Assembly (NCBI GenBank): GCA_033064195.1
Contig: JARBJD010000156.1
Location: forward strand, 1-64,000
DNA length: 64,000 nucleotides
Origin: Blattamonas nauphoetae
Taxonomy: Eukaryota; Preaxostyla; Oxymonadida
Reading direction: 5' to 3'
A program made the translations under genes and the position numbers. Shown piece after piece: positions 22,775 to 36,563 of the stretch. Every line of letters starts with the position of its first letter. The first letter of the stretch is position 1. Below the pieces are notes generated by a model that was given only the letters and a program-made list of their open reading frames with translations, had not been told where the DNA came from and did no database searches.

Positions 22775-25700
22775 TTATGATGCCAAATTCATGAGAAGAG
22801 CAGTTCCTCGTTTGATCCAATGCTCTGCTCTCGTCGTGGCAGTGTTCAGCGACACATCAAGCATGTAACTGGGACGCTCTCGCTCTCCCGTTCGGAGTGG
22901 GTAGTAGTAGCACGGGCAAGCATACTGTGGGACTTTCGCAGCAGCGTTTTCCTTCTCCTTTGTCTGCTTCCCAGTGGGCTTCTTGTTCTTGTCCTGGATG
23001 ACAGACGGCTTGAAGTGGATGATGGGCATTGGGCACGTCAGCTGCATCGGCTCTGGCTCGATGAGCGAGCAGTTCTTCACGTCCCACCCAGCTCCCTCGA
23101 GATACAGTCCGCGAGCGTAGATTCCGCCGTCCTTCGGCACGTTCTGAATCTCAGCCTCGTTCATGATGTCTGTCACATGGAACTCCCACGTCACTCGATC
23201 GATGGACACGCCGGGGTTGTTCACAGACAGGCCTTTGAGCGATGTCTGCTTCACAGCGGTGAGGAAACCGGTTGGGAAGGTCAGCCCACCCAGCCAGAAC
23301 ACACGCGGCATCGCGTCTGACTCGCCCCACTTGGAGAGCTGCTCGATTCGCGCCTGGAGATCTCTCGTCCACGTTCCGAGGGGCTTGAGCGAAGGATAGC
23401 CTGATTGCCAAGCAGCTGGAACTGAGTTTCTGTCGAGTGCTTGGCTGATCGACTCCAGCTCGCCCGACATGACCACCTCGCCACAAAGGGCCTTGACGAG
23501 GTCGGAGAGAGATGTGCGGACCTTTCGCAGGATGATGTTGTATCGGTCTGTCTCGTGCACCAACACTGTCCCGAGTGGCGTGTGCTCGTCGGTCCGGACT
23601 GACTTGCCGACCTTGTCTGGAATCTTCTCGAGGAGATCGCGAGCGAGTTTGGCGAGGGGAGACTCGCTGGGGTCAGCTGCGGCTTGACCTTCTCCTGCCG
23701 CTGCGGCTGTCGTCTCTGCTTGTGTTGTTGTTTTGGGCTGGAGACTGATGATGGTGTTGAGGAGGTCCTTCGTGTTCTCAATTTGGGAGGCAATGTCGGC
23801 GTTGGGATGCTGTCCGAACACTTCTGGCTTGTCCTGATCAGGCAGTCCGTTGATGAAGGTGAGCACACCCGCCTTTGTCGACTCGTTTGGAACGACGTAC
23901 TGTGGAAGCGAGCACAGCTGCATCTGTCCCGGCACAAGCACCTCATCGCGGAACAGCTGAGCGACATACACGTTGACGAGCCTGCGATCCATCGCGTCGG
24001 TGATTCTTCCTCCGTAGTTCACCTCGGCCACGAGATATTTGATGGCGTCCCACGGCGTGATGTCGGGTGACTGTTCGAGGTATCTGTCGATCAGCTTCTC
24101 AGACACTTCCCAGTCGGAGTCGTTGAAGTCGTACGGAATGTTGAATCCGAGTGATTGGAACTTCCGACGCTCGAGGAGGACGGAGTGGAAGAACGAGAGG
24201 GCAAAGACAAGTGTGATGTACTTTGTGTGATACGTAGATCGTGGCTTGGACTCGAAGTCGCGCAGCTTGCTTTGATACAAACGGAGCATGTTGGCCTTCA
24301 GACCGCGAGGAGGTTCGGTGGTGATCTTGACTGATGTCTGGAGGAGAGCGATGGGGAAGTCGGGGTGGGGGGAGGACGACAGCCACAGGCGGAAGTTGGG
24401 ATGAGGCGCGTTGCCCTTCTCCTGCCACTCCATCACCATCCGCTCGAGGTCGGACATGTGCGGGATGTCGAGATGACAGTTGGCCAAGAAGACCCAGTTG
24501 CCGAGCTTGACAGCCTCGTCGATGGCTGGCTTAGCCTTTCCTTCCCACTGTCCTCGGCCGAGAGCGACGATGATCAAGTTCTTACCCTGTCCAGGAACAG
24601 GCATTCCAGCGTTGACTCCGCAGCTCTGAGCAATGTCACGGAGCTGTGCTGTTGGATCCACACCAGGCGAGAGGACAAAGACGATCGGAGACGTGACGGG
24701 GTTGTCGTCGACCAGGTCGGTCATGTTGAACGACGGCGGCTGGGTGTACTGCGCTCCGAGTTTGGTTGCGACAAACTGCGTGGCAGCGAGGAGCACGCGA
24801 TCGGGACGGAGGCAACGGACGATGATGAGACGCTGCAGGTCGTTCGACTTGGACTCCCACTCGCCGGGGAGGGGAATCTGTTCCGGTTCGGGGCTTCGGT
24901 ACCAGCGACGCCACTCGCGGGAGTTTGTGTCGAAGGACTGGAGGATGCCGTGGAAGTTGTCGAGCTTGTCGAGTTCGGTGATGTTGTCCCACTTCTCTGG
25001 TTCCTGTTGGAGCCACTCGATTTGGTTCTTCGGCTGCAGATCCTTGTCGATCACAATTCCTCCGCGCAGGAAGAAGTTGTATTCGGGGATGTTGATCTTC
25101 TTGTCGGCCATCAGCAGCTTGATGCACATTTGGAACGAGAACAGGATTTTGTGCTTTTCGAACAGACCACGCACGACGTATCGATAAATGTTGTCGAGAT
25201 GGATGGAGTTGAGGAGAGCGACACGGTCAGCAATCTCCGACGCCTTCTTCTCCTTGCTCAGCTTCTGCAGGGAGATCTGGAAGCGCTGGAGGTACGAGTC
25301 GAGGGAGTATTGATACATCGAGTCCACCGACGCCAGGTCGACCATGACGAAGAAGAGGAGAGAAGCGCGGCTGGCAGCAGGGCGGTAAGCTTCTCGTGCT
25401 TTGTCGATCTTTGTGTTGGTCTGCTCCATTTCGGTTGTCGCTTGTTGGACGCGGTCGGCAGTGGCTTTGCTGGTCTGCAGGACGTTCACCATTTCCTCGT
25501 CGTCGATGAGAGACTTGGATGGGTCGAGGGAGTTGAGGAGCTGCAGGATCTTGTTCTCCAACCCAAGCATCTCCGACTTGTTCTTTGCAATTCCCACAAC
25601 GAGGTCGTTCTTCTGTTTGTCGAGGTCGGGGTTCTCCTGCTGGACAATCATTCCCAAAAGCTGCTCTTCGAGTCCCTGCTCCTTCACTGCAAAGTTGACG

Positions 25701-28700
25701 ATGGTTGTTTTTGTGGAGATTTCGGGTGAGTAGCGTGGGTTGGGGAGTTTCGTGGTCATCATGAACTGGAAGTTGCTGTTGAAGAGGATGGGGTTGTCCC
25801 CGATCTTGATGTAGTCCTGCCCGTTCATCTTGAAGATGGCCTTGTCGATGACCGGCTGCAGGATTGGGTCGAGCTGGTCAGACACGTCCTGCATCAGAAT
25901 CGGGAGGCCGAACTGCACTGCCTTCTCAATCTGTTTGATGTAGTCGCGCATGGACGGGTTGAGGATGATCGGGTCCTTCTCACGGTAGAGTGCCTTCACC
26001 CACTTGTTCGCCTGTCCCTGTGGGTCGATCATCAGCGGCCAGCGACGGCCTCTGGTGACGAGAAGACCGTTCTGGATGGAGAATGGATCGTTGGGAAGGC
26101 CGTACAGAGCGATCCAGTTTCGGACTGTTGTCGATTCGGCGAGGAAGTCTTCGAAGGAGAAGTTGGGCGTGAAGGGAATCTCGCTCTTCTTCAGCTTCTC
26201 CATCCACAGCTTGATCAGCTCCTGACGATATTCGAGTGTGAACGGCCCTCCGTACGCGAGGAAGGAGGCTGTGAGGAGGACATCACCGACCAAGTTGGTG
26301 AGATCCACTTCGTACGCCTGCACTTGTGCCATCCACCGCTCTCTCTCCCCGGCCAGCCCAGACACGAGGATGTTGGCTCTGGTCAGCTTCGACTCAAGCT
26401 CGGCGACAACTTGCTTCAGATGTTCCATTTCCTTCGATTTCTCTAGGTATGAGTTGTTCAGGGCGTCGACACGATCCTGGAGAGCTTTCAGGGCTTCCTC
26501 AGACTCACGCAGATCGCGCTGTTTCTTTTCGAGCAGAGCAAGCTTGGCTTTCACTTCAGCTTGGACGGGAGCGACCTGGTCGAACACAAGTTTGAAAGTG
26601 TGCATGTTGCACACCCACTCACACAACACGGCAGCGGCAGCAGACACCTGTTTGACGGCTTCGAAGTTGAATCCAGGCATTCTGACGTATTTCTCGACAG
26701 CCCTCATCTGCTTGTCTGTCAGAGCCTCTCTGTTGAAGTTGAGCAAGTCCTGGATGAAGTGAGGGTCTGCCAGCTTCTTTCTGGCCTCGCCCCAACTTGT
26801 GTCGTGCTTGAGCAGAATCATGACAGCGGCAATGACCGTCATCACCTTCTCTGGCGGCGTGGTGTAAGCTTTGACTTCAGCAATCTCCTTCGACGTCAAG
26901 CTCTTCAGCGACTCCTGCGCCTTCTCCAGACCGGGCATGACCTTGTCCAGTTCCTTCTGAGCAGCGGCAGCTTCCTGTCGAGCGACTTGCTCCTCTTCCA
27001 ACACACGAGCTCGCTTCTCTCCGACCTTCTTTGCTTGTTCCTCAGCGTTTCTGCGATCGGCGAAGAGCTGCATCATCAGCTCCTCGACTTCGGTTGTTTT
27101 GAGCATGACCTCCTGCTTGCGCTCATCGAGCTGGACTCGGAGGTGTTCCACATCTTCACGTGTTGATTTGAGCACACCCAGACCACTGCGGAGCTTCTGG
27201 GCAGCAGCCTGGATCACATCTCTCTTCTCAACGAGAACGGAACGGTACGACTGGCACAGCTCGCGGAAGGAGGTTGGTGTGATGTGGACTTCACGGCCGA
27301 GCGAGAACATCATCTTCTTCGCAACAGCCATCGCTGAAGTGTGGCAATCCACGAACAGCTTGCAGATGGTGTCCTTTGTCTGCTGAGCCTTCTCAATCAG
27401 TTCGGGTGGTGGGCCTCTTCGGTCGTCCTCGCCTTTCGGGATCTCGACGAGGTCAAGTCCAGCGAGTGAGAAGTGGCCGACCTCGAGGAGAGCGTCGGCT
27501 GGCCAGTCGCTGAACCAATCGATGGTCATGCAGTTGACAAGGCCAGGATACATTCTGAGTCGAGTTCGGAAGCTGTTGTCCATCGGCGAGAGACACAGCA
27601 CAACGTGGAGATGCTCACGAACAGACTGGATGAAGAGGTTGTAGAGCAGATCGGGGGTCTCGCTGATTCCTCTCTTTCTGGCCTCTTCGCGCATCGAGTC
27701 TCGGATCTGAGCAAGCTCGTCTGGCGGGAACAGGTTCGGGATTTCGCCGACCGTCAGGATGCCGTTGATGTCTTCCAAGAACGACTCCTCGCAGATCTGG
27801 TTGTCTCTCAGAATGAACACAGTGTCAGCCTTTTCGAGACCAGTCTTTCTGTACAAGTCCTTCAGACAATCGCGGAATTGCGGGAGATGGAAGTTGCGCG
27901 TGACTTCGATGGTGAAGATGCCGTAGTCGTTCACAAACGCACCGAGACGAGCGAGAGATTCTCGACCAGAGCCTCCCACTCCGACGAGCATGGTGTGGCC
28001 GAGTGGGCGGGAGATCGTTCGAGAGATGCGGCAGACGTGGCGCATGGCGTCTTCGAAGAGCACGAGCGGCATTTGGATGGAGCCTGTCTCGTTGTAGTTG
28101 CTGAGCTTCTCAGACAGCACAGCCTTCAGCATGTCGGTTGTCTTGACCTCTTCGTAGAGGGGAAGAACTGACTCGTGGAGGAAGTTGCAGAAGATGAGCG
28201 GCGTCTCCTTCGGACAGACTTTGTTCCACGACACCTTGAACGAGATGTTGACTTCCTTCTGCACAAGCTCCATGAACACTGCCTTGTCTGTATCGTCCAC
28301 GAGACGATCGCTGAATGTTCGTGTGCACTCGTGCGCCCACAGTCTGATCATGCCGTCTTTGTCGATTTGGTTCTTGTTGGCACGGCAGAGGCCGCCGATG
28401 ACGTTGCTGATGTCACGAAGATTGAACAAGTAGTGCGATTTGGCTGGGAGGGGACGGAGCTCAGCCACAACCTGTTTGTACACGTTCAGTGTGCCTTGGA
28501 CGAGCGGGTCGGCGATTTCGCGGATTTCGTCGTCGAGCTCGTGGATTTTGGTGTCGAGGAGGCACCCGAAGATCGTTTTGAGCTGCTGGTCGCTGGGGAA
28601 GAGGAAGACGAGGATGTTGAACATGTTCAGGATTCGCGGGTTGATGTTGTTTCTTCCTCCTCCAGGCGGTCCCATCGCGCAGATGAGCTGCATTCCGTTG

Positions 28701-31700
28701 ATCTGAGTGAAGGCGGTCTCCTTGTCTCGTCTGTTATACCAGCCTGAGTAATCCATCCACTGCCTCAGAAGCTCGAGAGGGGGCTGGGAGTGGAAGAGGT
28801 CGGGGAGTGGGAGATTGAGATCGTCGATGAACGTGGCCATCCGCTTTCCTCCGATTGGCGAGAACTTCTTCCCACGCTTGTCCGTTCGAGACTCGATCGT
28901 GTCCTGCACTTGGTTGCTCGACGTCTGCGCAGAGAAGTTGATTGTGAGGGCAATCCATTTGTTTTCGGGCAGCTGTTCCATCATTGACTGGGCGAGGGCA
29001 GTCTTTCCAGTTCCTGTGGATCCGAGGAGGAGAGTGTTGTGTGCATCGCGGATGAACATGTTGAGCAGGAACTCGCTCCGAACAGTGTCGACAGTTGGGA
29101 CGAAGATTCGGTGGAATGGGGTGTCTGCTGCTGGCTTCCAGTTGGCAATGGGGAACTTGTCCTCCCACTTCACCCACTGAAGCTTGGAGATGTCGGCCAC
29201 GTATTCGTACACAGTGTCGTGAGGGGGGATGGAGGGATCGATGTTGTGGACGAACTCGTCGAAGTTCTTTCTTGTTGCGTCGGTCAGCGTGGCACCGATC
29301 GACCAGACGAGACTGAAGCAGAAGATCATGTCTGTCGCCTTTTGGATGTTGAAGTCCTGCGATTCCGGATCGAACCCGTTCTCCTTCGTCGTGAGCGAGT
29401 CGAAGAGACGGGTGAAGGAGCGGATTCCGTTGAGGTCGGTGGACGGGATGAGTTCCTGGCATTGTTCTCGTCGGACTTCGAGAGCCTTTGCCATATGACG
29501 TTCGACAATCTTCCGCAGAACCTCAGCAGTCGAGTGTCTCTTCTCGTCCATCTCCATCCGCTCCACCCACGATCGGATGAACGGTTGCCAGCCAAAGTCG
29601 GCTGTGTCCATGAAGATGATACCGCAACGGGAGACAGTGGCAGGGGAAGCTTCCTGAAGATCCTGCACTTCGAAGAGGAACGAGACTTGTTGGGGGAAGG
29701 TGATACGAGCCTGGTTGGTGAGAGTGAGCACTTTGGAGTCATCGAGCACGGAGTTCATCGACTCGATCCAGAGCGTATCGACAGGCCCGTCGAAGATGAT
29801 CCACTTCTCGTCCAGCGACTCCTCGTTCGCTGCTCGCATCACAAGATTCGACACAATTCCATCGTGCCATTCGGGTGTCTTGTCGTAATATCCAAACAGC
29901 TCGTCGTTGGTGACTGCCTTTGGGTTGAGGATTTCTGTGCGCACCTTCTGGTAGATGATGTTTGGATCGACATTGGCATCGACAGGCACGCCTGCTGCGT
30001 TGAGACGGGTCTTCGCTGCGGCGAGGATCTTCCACACGGTCGACTTGTACGACCCAGACTCGCCGACAATCATGACTCCGTGACGGATGTCCTTCGTTTC
30101 GGAGAACTGCACGATTTTGTTGATGAGAGCCTGGTGGATCTGGAGGTGTTCGGGGGACTCCACGAGACAGGCCTTGATGGCGTCGATGAGGGCAGACGAT
30201 GTCGTGCTGGGGAGCTGGACGGTTGGGAAGAGATCGCCGAGAAGGCCTTGGAACAGCCGGAGATCGTCAGCGAGCAGCTTGGGATAGTTCATGTTCATGC
30301 ACGCGCGGAAGAGCACCACGTCTTCGGCCTGTTCGGGTGCCTGGCGATGATACGTTCCTGCAGTCACCAGCACCGACTTGATGGCACGGAGACCCCAATC
30401 GTAGTGAGCCTGGCGAGACAGCTGCTGCATGGACAGCGTGTACAGCGTGTCGATCTTCTGCGCGAGTGTGACGGGATCTGTGAACCCTTCGGCGTACAGA
30501 CGGATCTGAGCAATCATTGCCGAGTCGGGTACCATCATGGCGACGGGACGGAAGAGCGCCTTCAAGTTGTCGGGGAGTTCGGAACGGCCAGCGTAGCCAG
30601 GGTTCATTGTGACGAAGACACCACACGTCTCTTTGATGGGGATGGTGCGGCCTTCGAACTGGAAGTGGGTGACATCCTCTTCGAGCGCGGTGAGGATCTC
30701 CTGCAGCTGCTGTGCGATGACAGACAGCACTTCCACGCCCATACGGTTGAACTCGTCGAAGCACGACCAGGCGCCTGTTTGGGCGAGACCAGAGAACATT
30801 CGGCCCATCGAGGTGTGGTCGAGTCCCTCGGAGCAGTTGAAGATGATGCAGTACATCCCAAGGGCCTTCGACAGATCCTTCACAGTTTCTGTCTTTCCTG
30901 TCCCGGCTGGGCCCTGCGGGTTCCCTCCGAGTTTGAGGTAGAGTGCAGTGACGAGTGTGATGTAGCAGCGATCGGTCAGGCTGGTCACAACAAGACGGTC
31001 GGTGCATCCCAAATACTCGTAACCGTATCGGAACGACCAGTTTGTCTGCTCGGCGATGACGTGGTCTTCCTTCTGCACTGTCTGGTTCAGCTGTTGCTGT
31101 GGTCCGCCGGCTTTGGGGTTGTTGTCGTCGCCGGTGTTGACAGTGACACTGCGCTTGTAGAATTTGAGCTGCTGCTTCCAAAGGAAGTCGTTGACGTCTT
31201 TCACTTTGGAGTGGGCGAGGTTGCGGAGGACTTCGCGAGCGTGATCTTCGATTGTGATGAGCGATACGAGCTTCAGTCGATCGAGTGCCGACATTCGAGA
31301 CTGCGAGACCATCTGGGCGAGGTTGGTGAGGAGGATCTTCTGCTGGATGCGGAGCTGCTTGATGTCCTTCTTGATCTGGCTGGGCTTGGAGTTGTTGTAG
31401 ATGTGCTCGATCTGTGCTGTCCACACAATCTGTCCAGCTGCGAGGAGCATCTGCAGTTTGTGGCTCAGGACCCACTCGGGTGTCTTCCTGCCCTTCAGCC
31501 GCACAGCGAGGTCTTCGTAGCAGCGGAGGATCTCAGCACGCACAGTCTCCTGCATGATTGTCTCCAGCTCGCTCAGCCACGCCTCCACAGCACCAGACGT
31601 GGTGAGCGGGCGGACGAGGGCAATCTCCTCGCCTTCCAACGAGAACATCTTCGTTGCCTTTCGTTCGGAGGCGAAGTAGAGGTCGTTGAGAGAGGCAAAG

Positions 31701-34700
31701 CATTTCTTGAGATGCGGGCGGACAGCTTGGGGGTCGCGAGCGTGGCCCAGGATTTTGAGAAGGTCGTCGTCGGAGAGGAAGTAGAAGCGAGGGAAGAGCA
31801 TTCGCTTGTCTTCCAGGAACTTGTTGAGGTTGTTCTTGATGTTCTCCAGCTTCTTCTGGATGTCCACACAGCGCTGCACAATGCCAGCAATCTGAGCGGT
31901 GGGGAGGACGTGTCTGTCGGCCATGATCGCCTTCATGATCTTCTCCCACTCGTTGTTGATGTTGTTGAACTCTCTCGCCTCCTTCGCCATCTGCCTGCGC
32001 ATGTCCTCGCTTGCCCCGAAGATCGATTCGAGGTACAGCCACTCCTTCTGAGCGAGCATCAGCTTTTCTGTCGTCGCCTGCATCGCCGTCAGCAGCTTCT
32101 CCCACTTGTCGAGATCTTGGACGAAGTACGCAACATAGCGTGAGCCCTTCATCGACGCGAGTTCCATCAAGTGATCGTCGATCTGCTGTTCGATGTCTTC
32201 AGTGCTTCCAATGCGGGCGATCTGTTTGTACGGTGAGACGATGTACTCCATCTCGCTCCATGTCTGCTCCACTTCGCGGATCTTCTTTTCGATGACCGCT
32301 TCTTCGGCAGCTTGTCCGGCGATCGACTGGATCAGGTCGAGATGCTCGTTCAGACCGATCTCGAACACCTTCTCGAGAGTGAATTCGGCGGACTTCTGGT
32401 CGAACGGCTGTGTCTCCTCCTTCAGCTTCTCCCAATGACGCTCACGCATGTCTTCGTTGCGGAGGTACGTGATGAGGGGGAGGGACTGTTTGAACGAGTC
32501 GACTTGTGTTTTGAGGGCCTTCCACACTTCGATGTGCCCGCAATCTGTCTTCCTTTTGAGGAGATCTGTTGTGAAGCGACGCGCTGCGTCGTCCATTCCT
32601 TTCGCGTTGAGGTCGTTGAACTGTCCGGTCTTCCACTGATCCCACAATCTCTGCCATTCCGCCTTCTGCCCCCACAAGAACGACAGATCGTCCAAATCCT
32701 TGGTGGTTGCTGTGAGGTCGCCGTACACACGCTGCTCCAACCCAAACAATTCAATTCCAACCAACAATCTCTTCTCTTCAGCACGGTGTGTCTTGACCTC
32801 ATCTCTGAACTCGCCGATGATTCCATTGGCGTCGTCGATGGCGATTCTGTCCTGGAACGGAGCCTGAGCGAGGAACCGTTTGCGGGTGGCGGTGATGTCT
32901 GAGGCGAGCTGGTCGAGAGACGCCTGCAGCTCCTTCTTTTTTGCTGCCTTGAGGTCGACCATGCGAACCTCCTGCTGTGCAATGAACTGCTTGTAAGCTT
33001 GGAACTTGGAGGGCAGCTGGAGAAGGAGCATGGTCTCCTGGTCGGGCACGGGGAGAATGTCGGAGCACCTCTCGAGCAGCTCGTACTGCTTCTGAAGAGG
33101 CTCGAACTTGGCCTCGATCGTGGCCAGTCCTTCCTTCGACTCTTTCAGCAACACATCCAACGCCTTCAGATCGTCGAGGGTCTTCGGTGACTTGGACATC
33201 TTCACCATTGTCGAGTCCATGTCTCCGCAGATTCCGTTGAGGATGCCCGAGGCGGCCTTGTTCAGGATGTTCACGTACATCTCTTGTCTCTGCTTGCAGT
33301 GAGCAATCAGCGCGTCCTTCAGCGGAACAACATCGACACGCACGAACTCGATGTTCTGCGACGGCTCCTTCGCAACGATCTGCCGTTCTCGCTCCTTCCA
33401 AATGTTGATGTCGTTCTCGAATGCTTGCAGGTTGGGGAACTCGGTGTATGTTTCGTAGAACGCGTCTTGCGGGTCTTTGTCGAGTTGGAAGGCGACCATG
33501 ATCGCTTTGTACTCCTGCTCGAACTTGCGGAGGTTCTGCACGAGTGGTTTGAAGGATTCCTGGATCGCACGGCTCAAATCTCGGATTTCGGTGCTGTTTC
33601 TGATCTGCTCGTAGAACGAGAGTTGCTGCGAGCCAGCGTGCTCCGGATCGTCGGGGCTGGCGTTCTGAGCGGATTCGACAGACTTGGTCTCGTTGTCTTC
33701 TTCGTCGTTGTCGGTTGTGATGGTCAGATTGCCAATCTTCTTCTTGTTTTCGGTGAAGACACGAGGGAAGGCCTGCGCACTCATGATTGCCTCTTCTCGC
33801 ACGTCAAACACCATCTTCTTCAGGTTCTTGATTGCTGGATTCCACTCTGTCTTCTGTCCAGCGAGAATGGCCTCGACGACATACAGCGGAGACAGCTCGG
33901 CCTTCTTGTCGCCGACGAGTGCGTACATCAGATCGGTCAGGGAGCGTTTGACGGAGAGGTGGAGAGCCTCGAGGATCATCGAGTCAATCAGCTTGAGGTA
34001 TTCGTCCCAATACACTTTGATTGTTGGGTCGGTGTCGTCTTTGAAAGGAGTGAATGCGTTTCGGAGTAAGTCTTGAAGCTCGTGCGACATGCTCGTCATC
34101 TTCAGCTTCATCTTGCTTCTCCACAATCCCTGTGTCTGCGCGAACTCGTCGAGTCTGTAGCAATGACGAGGGTCGATGAAGATGAGTGGAATGCGGGTGA
34201 GGAACATGATGATCGTCTCCACAATCTTCTTGTGCGTCTCTTTGAAGTCTGTGACCAGCTTCATCACGTCCGAGCACATCTGGCGAGCCTTGGTGCAGAA
34301 CGTGAGGACGTTGGGAGCGTTGAACTTGATTGTCTTGAGTCCCTTTGTGATCATCACGTCGAGGTGCTTGAGATGGATGCGGAAGATGTCGGCGAACTGG
34401 ACGGGGAGCGAGAGGAGGATGTCGTTGTAGTCCCTCACAACGAGAAGCACCGTCTGCTGAGCGAGGAGCAGCTCGGCCTCTTCTGCTTCGACAAAGTCGA
34501 CCACGCTCGACGGGATCTGCGCGACAGTCGGCAGCTTCTGCCAGAAATGGACCTCGTTGAAGAGGCGGAGGAGGGCAGGCTCGAAGTTGGACTTGAGCAT
34601 GTGCGTGTTGGTCTGGCGGACGAAGATGCAGTTCTTTTTGTATTCTTCGAAGTCCTTCCCTTCGATGGCTTCAGCCAGCCAGCGCGAGAAGTTGGTTTTG

Positions 34701-36386
34701 ATGAAGAGCGTGATTGTGTTGTTGAGCATCTCGACGTGCTTCATCGTCTCCTCTTTCTCTTCTTCCGTCACAAACTCGATCCCCGACTTGTCCAACACAT
34801 CGATCTCCCGATTCAGCTTCTCCATCAGCAGACTCGCCCACACTGCCGCCCCTCCGAACAGCGGCCACGTGTTGGGGATGGGAGGGTTGCTCTTCTGGCG
34901 CTCGAACTGGCCCTGGATGGTTCGGATAGTTGTCATGAACAGATTCCACACTGTCGCCTTGTACTTGTCTGATGTGGCGCGGACGTGTTCTCGAACGGCG
35001 AGACGCTGGACAGTCTTGAAGAGAGTAAGGGCGGATTCGACAGACTGGGTGTGCTGGAAGGCAGAGGAGATGGTGGAGGAGAGGAGGGCCTCGAGATCGG
35101 ACACGTTGTCTTTGAGGAGGGAGTAGTCTTCGTGCCATCTTGTTTCGCGGACATCCAACACAGAATACGAGATCCCCTTCAGGTTGGAGATGTATCGAGT
35201 GAACTTCGCTTGGATGTCGTTGAAGCTGCGTTCCAACTGCATTCCAACTGGACCTCCGAAGAGTGGCGTTCGGGTGGACAATTTGATTCCGAACTGGACC
35301 TGCGCTGAGCAGACGTCGAGGATTTCCTTGCATCTCTGGATGAAGGCAACAAGGTGGGCGAACATTGTTTTGTCGTCAACAGTCCAGTCGAGGTGTTGGT
35401 AGATGGATTTCTCGCGTTGGTGTTTGATGTGGACGAGCATCTTTTGAATGCCCTCCTGCCATGCCATGCCGGCTTTTATTGACTCAATCAATGAGACAAT
35501 GACAGACGAGACTTTCCCATTGAAGATATCATCAAAGTTAATGGCCTCTGAGCATCGGTGAATAATCTCATTGCTCATCTTGGGGAGGAGGATGCTGAGG
35601 CGGGATCTGTATGAATCTGATTTTTCCCAAATGAAGACAATGAGAGGGAGAATTTCTGGGATTATGGAGGGGATTTCACTGGGGGTTGCCTTGGAAAGCT
35701 TCTCACATGGTTCTTTGAGGATTGATAAGTAGAGAAGATTGCTTTTGGTCTCCAAAAGTGTGCTATGAATGACCTGTGAGAGGTCTGTGAATGCTGGAAG
35801 ATATTGGGACTTTGCAGCTCGGAGGACAATTTGAATTTGTTGAAGAAGATCTGATTGAAGTTGATCTCCAATTCCAGAGAGATCATTATTTCGTGCCTCC
35901 CAAAAAGCAATTTCCTCGAGTGGACCTTCAAGTGAATCGGATGTATCTCGATTTTCAGAGACTACTTCTTTGATTTGGCGCGTCCAGTGGATCAAACATG
36001 TTTCCAACCGTTGAAGTAAATCCTTGTCCATGACTGCCATTTCGGGTGTGTCCACATCTTCCTTCGGAATAAATAAGAGGGTCTTGCCTTCTAAGCGATT
36101 TGCAGTTTCTGTAAGGTTTGACTGAGTGAAAAATTGAAAAAAAGTTGATTGAGTGGTTTTAGGGATAAATATCAAAAAGTGTCCGGAAATTTCAAAGTAT
36201 AAGCATTATACAAACCATAGATTTGTAGAGGTTGTCTAGAAATTCTTTCTTGACATTCTCCGGCCAGGCTCTCAACTCGAGAAATTGAGGAACCATTTCT
36301 TCGGAGATCTGAGCAAGAATTTCCGTTGGGGTACGGGGTGCATCATCACCCTGTTCAAGTTCTTGTGGTTCACCATAAGTTGACAT
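22775..36386 (-). CDS. DNAH2: Axonemal inner-arm dynein heavy chain, DNAH2 (I1/f beta) type
   Basis: Minus-end-directed flagellar motor of about 4505 aa. Exon 1 is 36386-36216 (MSTYGEPQELEQGD ... NLYKSM), then one 94-nt intron (36122-36215, donor GTTTGT), then a single 13.3-kb exon. Domains: N-terminal tail (about 1-1200), linker (with FPRFYFLSDDDLLKILG), AAA1 P-loop GPAGTGKT at about residue 1793, AAA2 GESGSYKST at about 2076, AAA3 GSTGTGKTA at about 2422, AAA4 GVGGSGRES at about 2768, the antiparallel coiled-coil stalk with microtubule-binding tip at about 3020-3300, then AAA5/6 and the C-terminal domain. The end (LYLEGAGWDVKNCSLIEPEP, PMPIIHFKP, ACPCYYYP, HWIKRGTALLMNL) matches DNAH2 rather than the DNAH5 or DNAH9 outer-arm types. 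AAA2 departs from the usual GxTGSGK pattern. Paralogue choice is fairly, not fully, sure. Confidence 0.95.
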
Positions 36387-36563
36387 CGGTTGGTGATTCC
36401 ACGATTATGAAGAAATATCAAAGGGTCATTTCTCGAAAAGTCCAAAAAGAGACCGTATGAATCAAGTGATAGGAAAGAATCATGTGTATTGCACTGTTTC
36501 ATGCAATGTTAATATCAAAAGAAGACGAGTCGACATGAATAAATGAAGACAAAGAAAGAGGAG

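Noticed and set aside
24365-29462. Several other long antisense frames (e.g. 24365-25729, 27473-28171)
   Set aside because: All are shadows of the dynein coding strand; their translations show no domain or signal.
29039-32143. A 1034-codon plus-strand open frame
   Set aside because: It lies wholly antisense to the dynein heavy chain AAA region. It has no recognisable domain and is explained by the codon bias of the dynein exon, which removes antisense stops.
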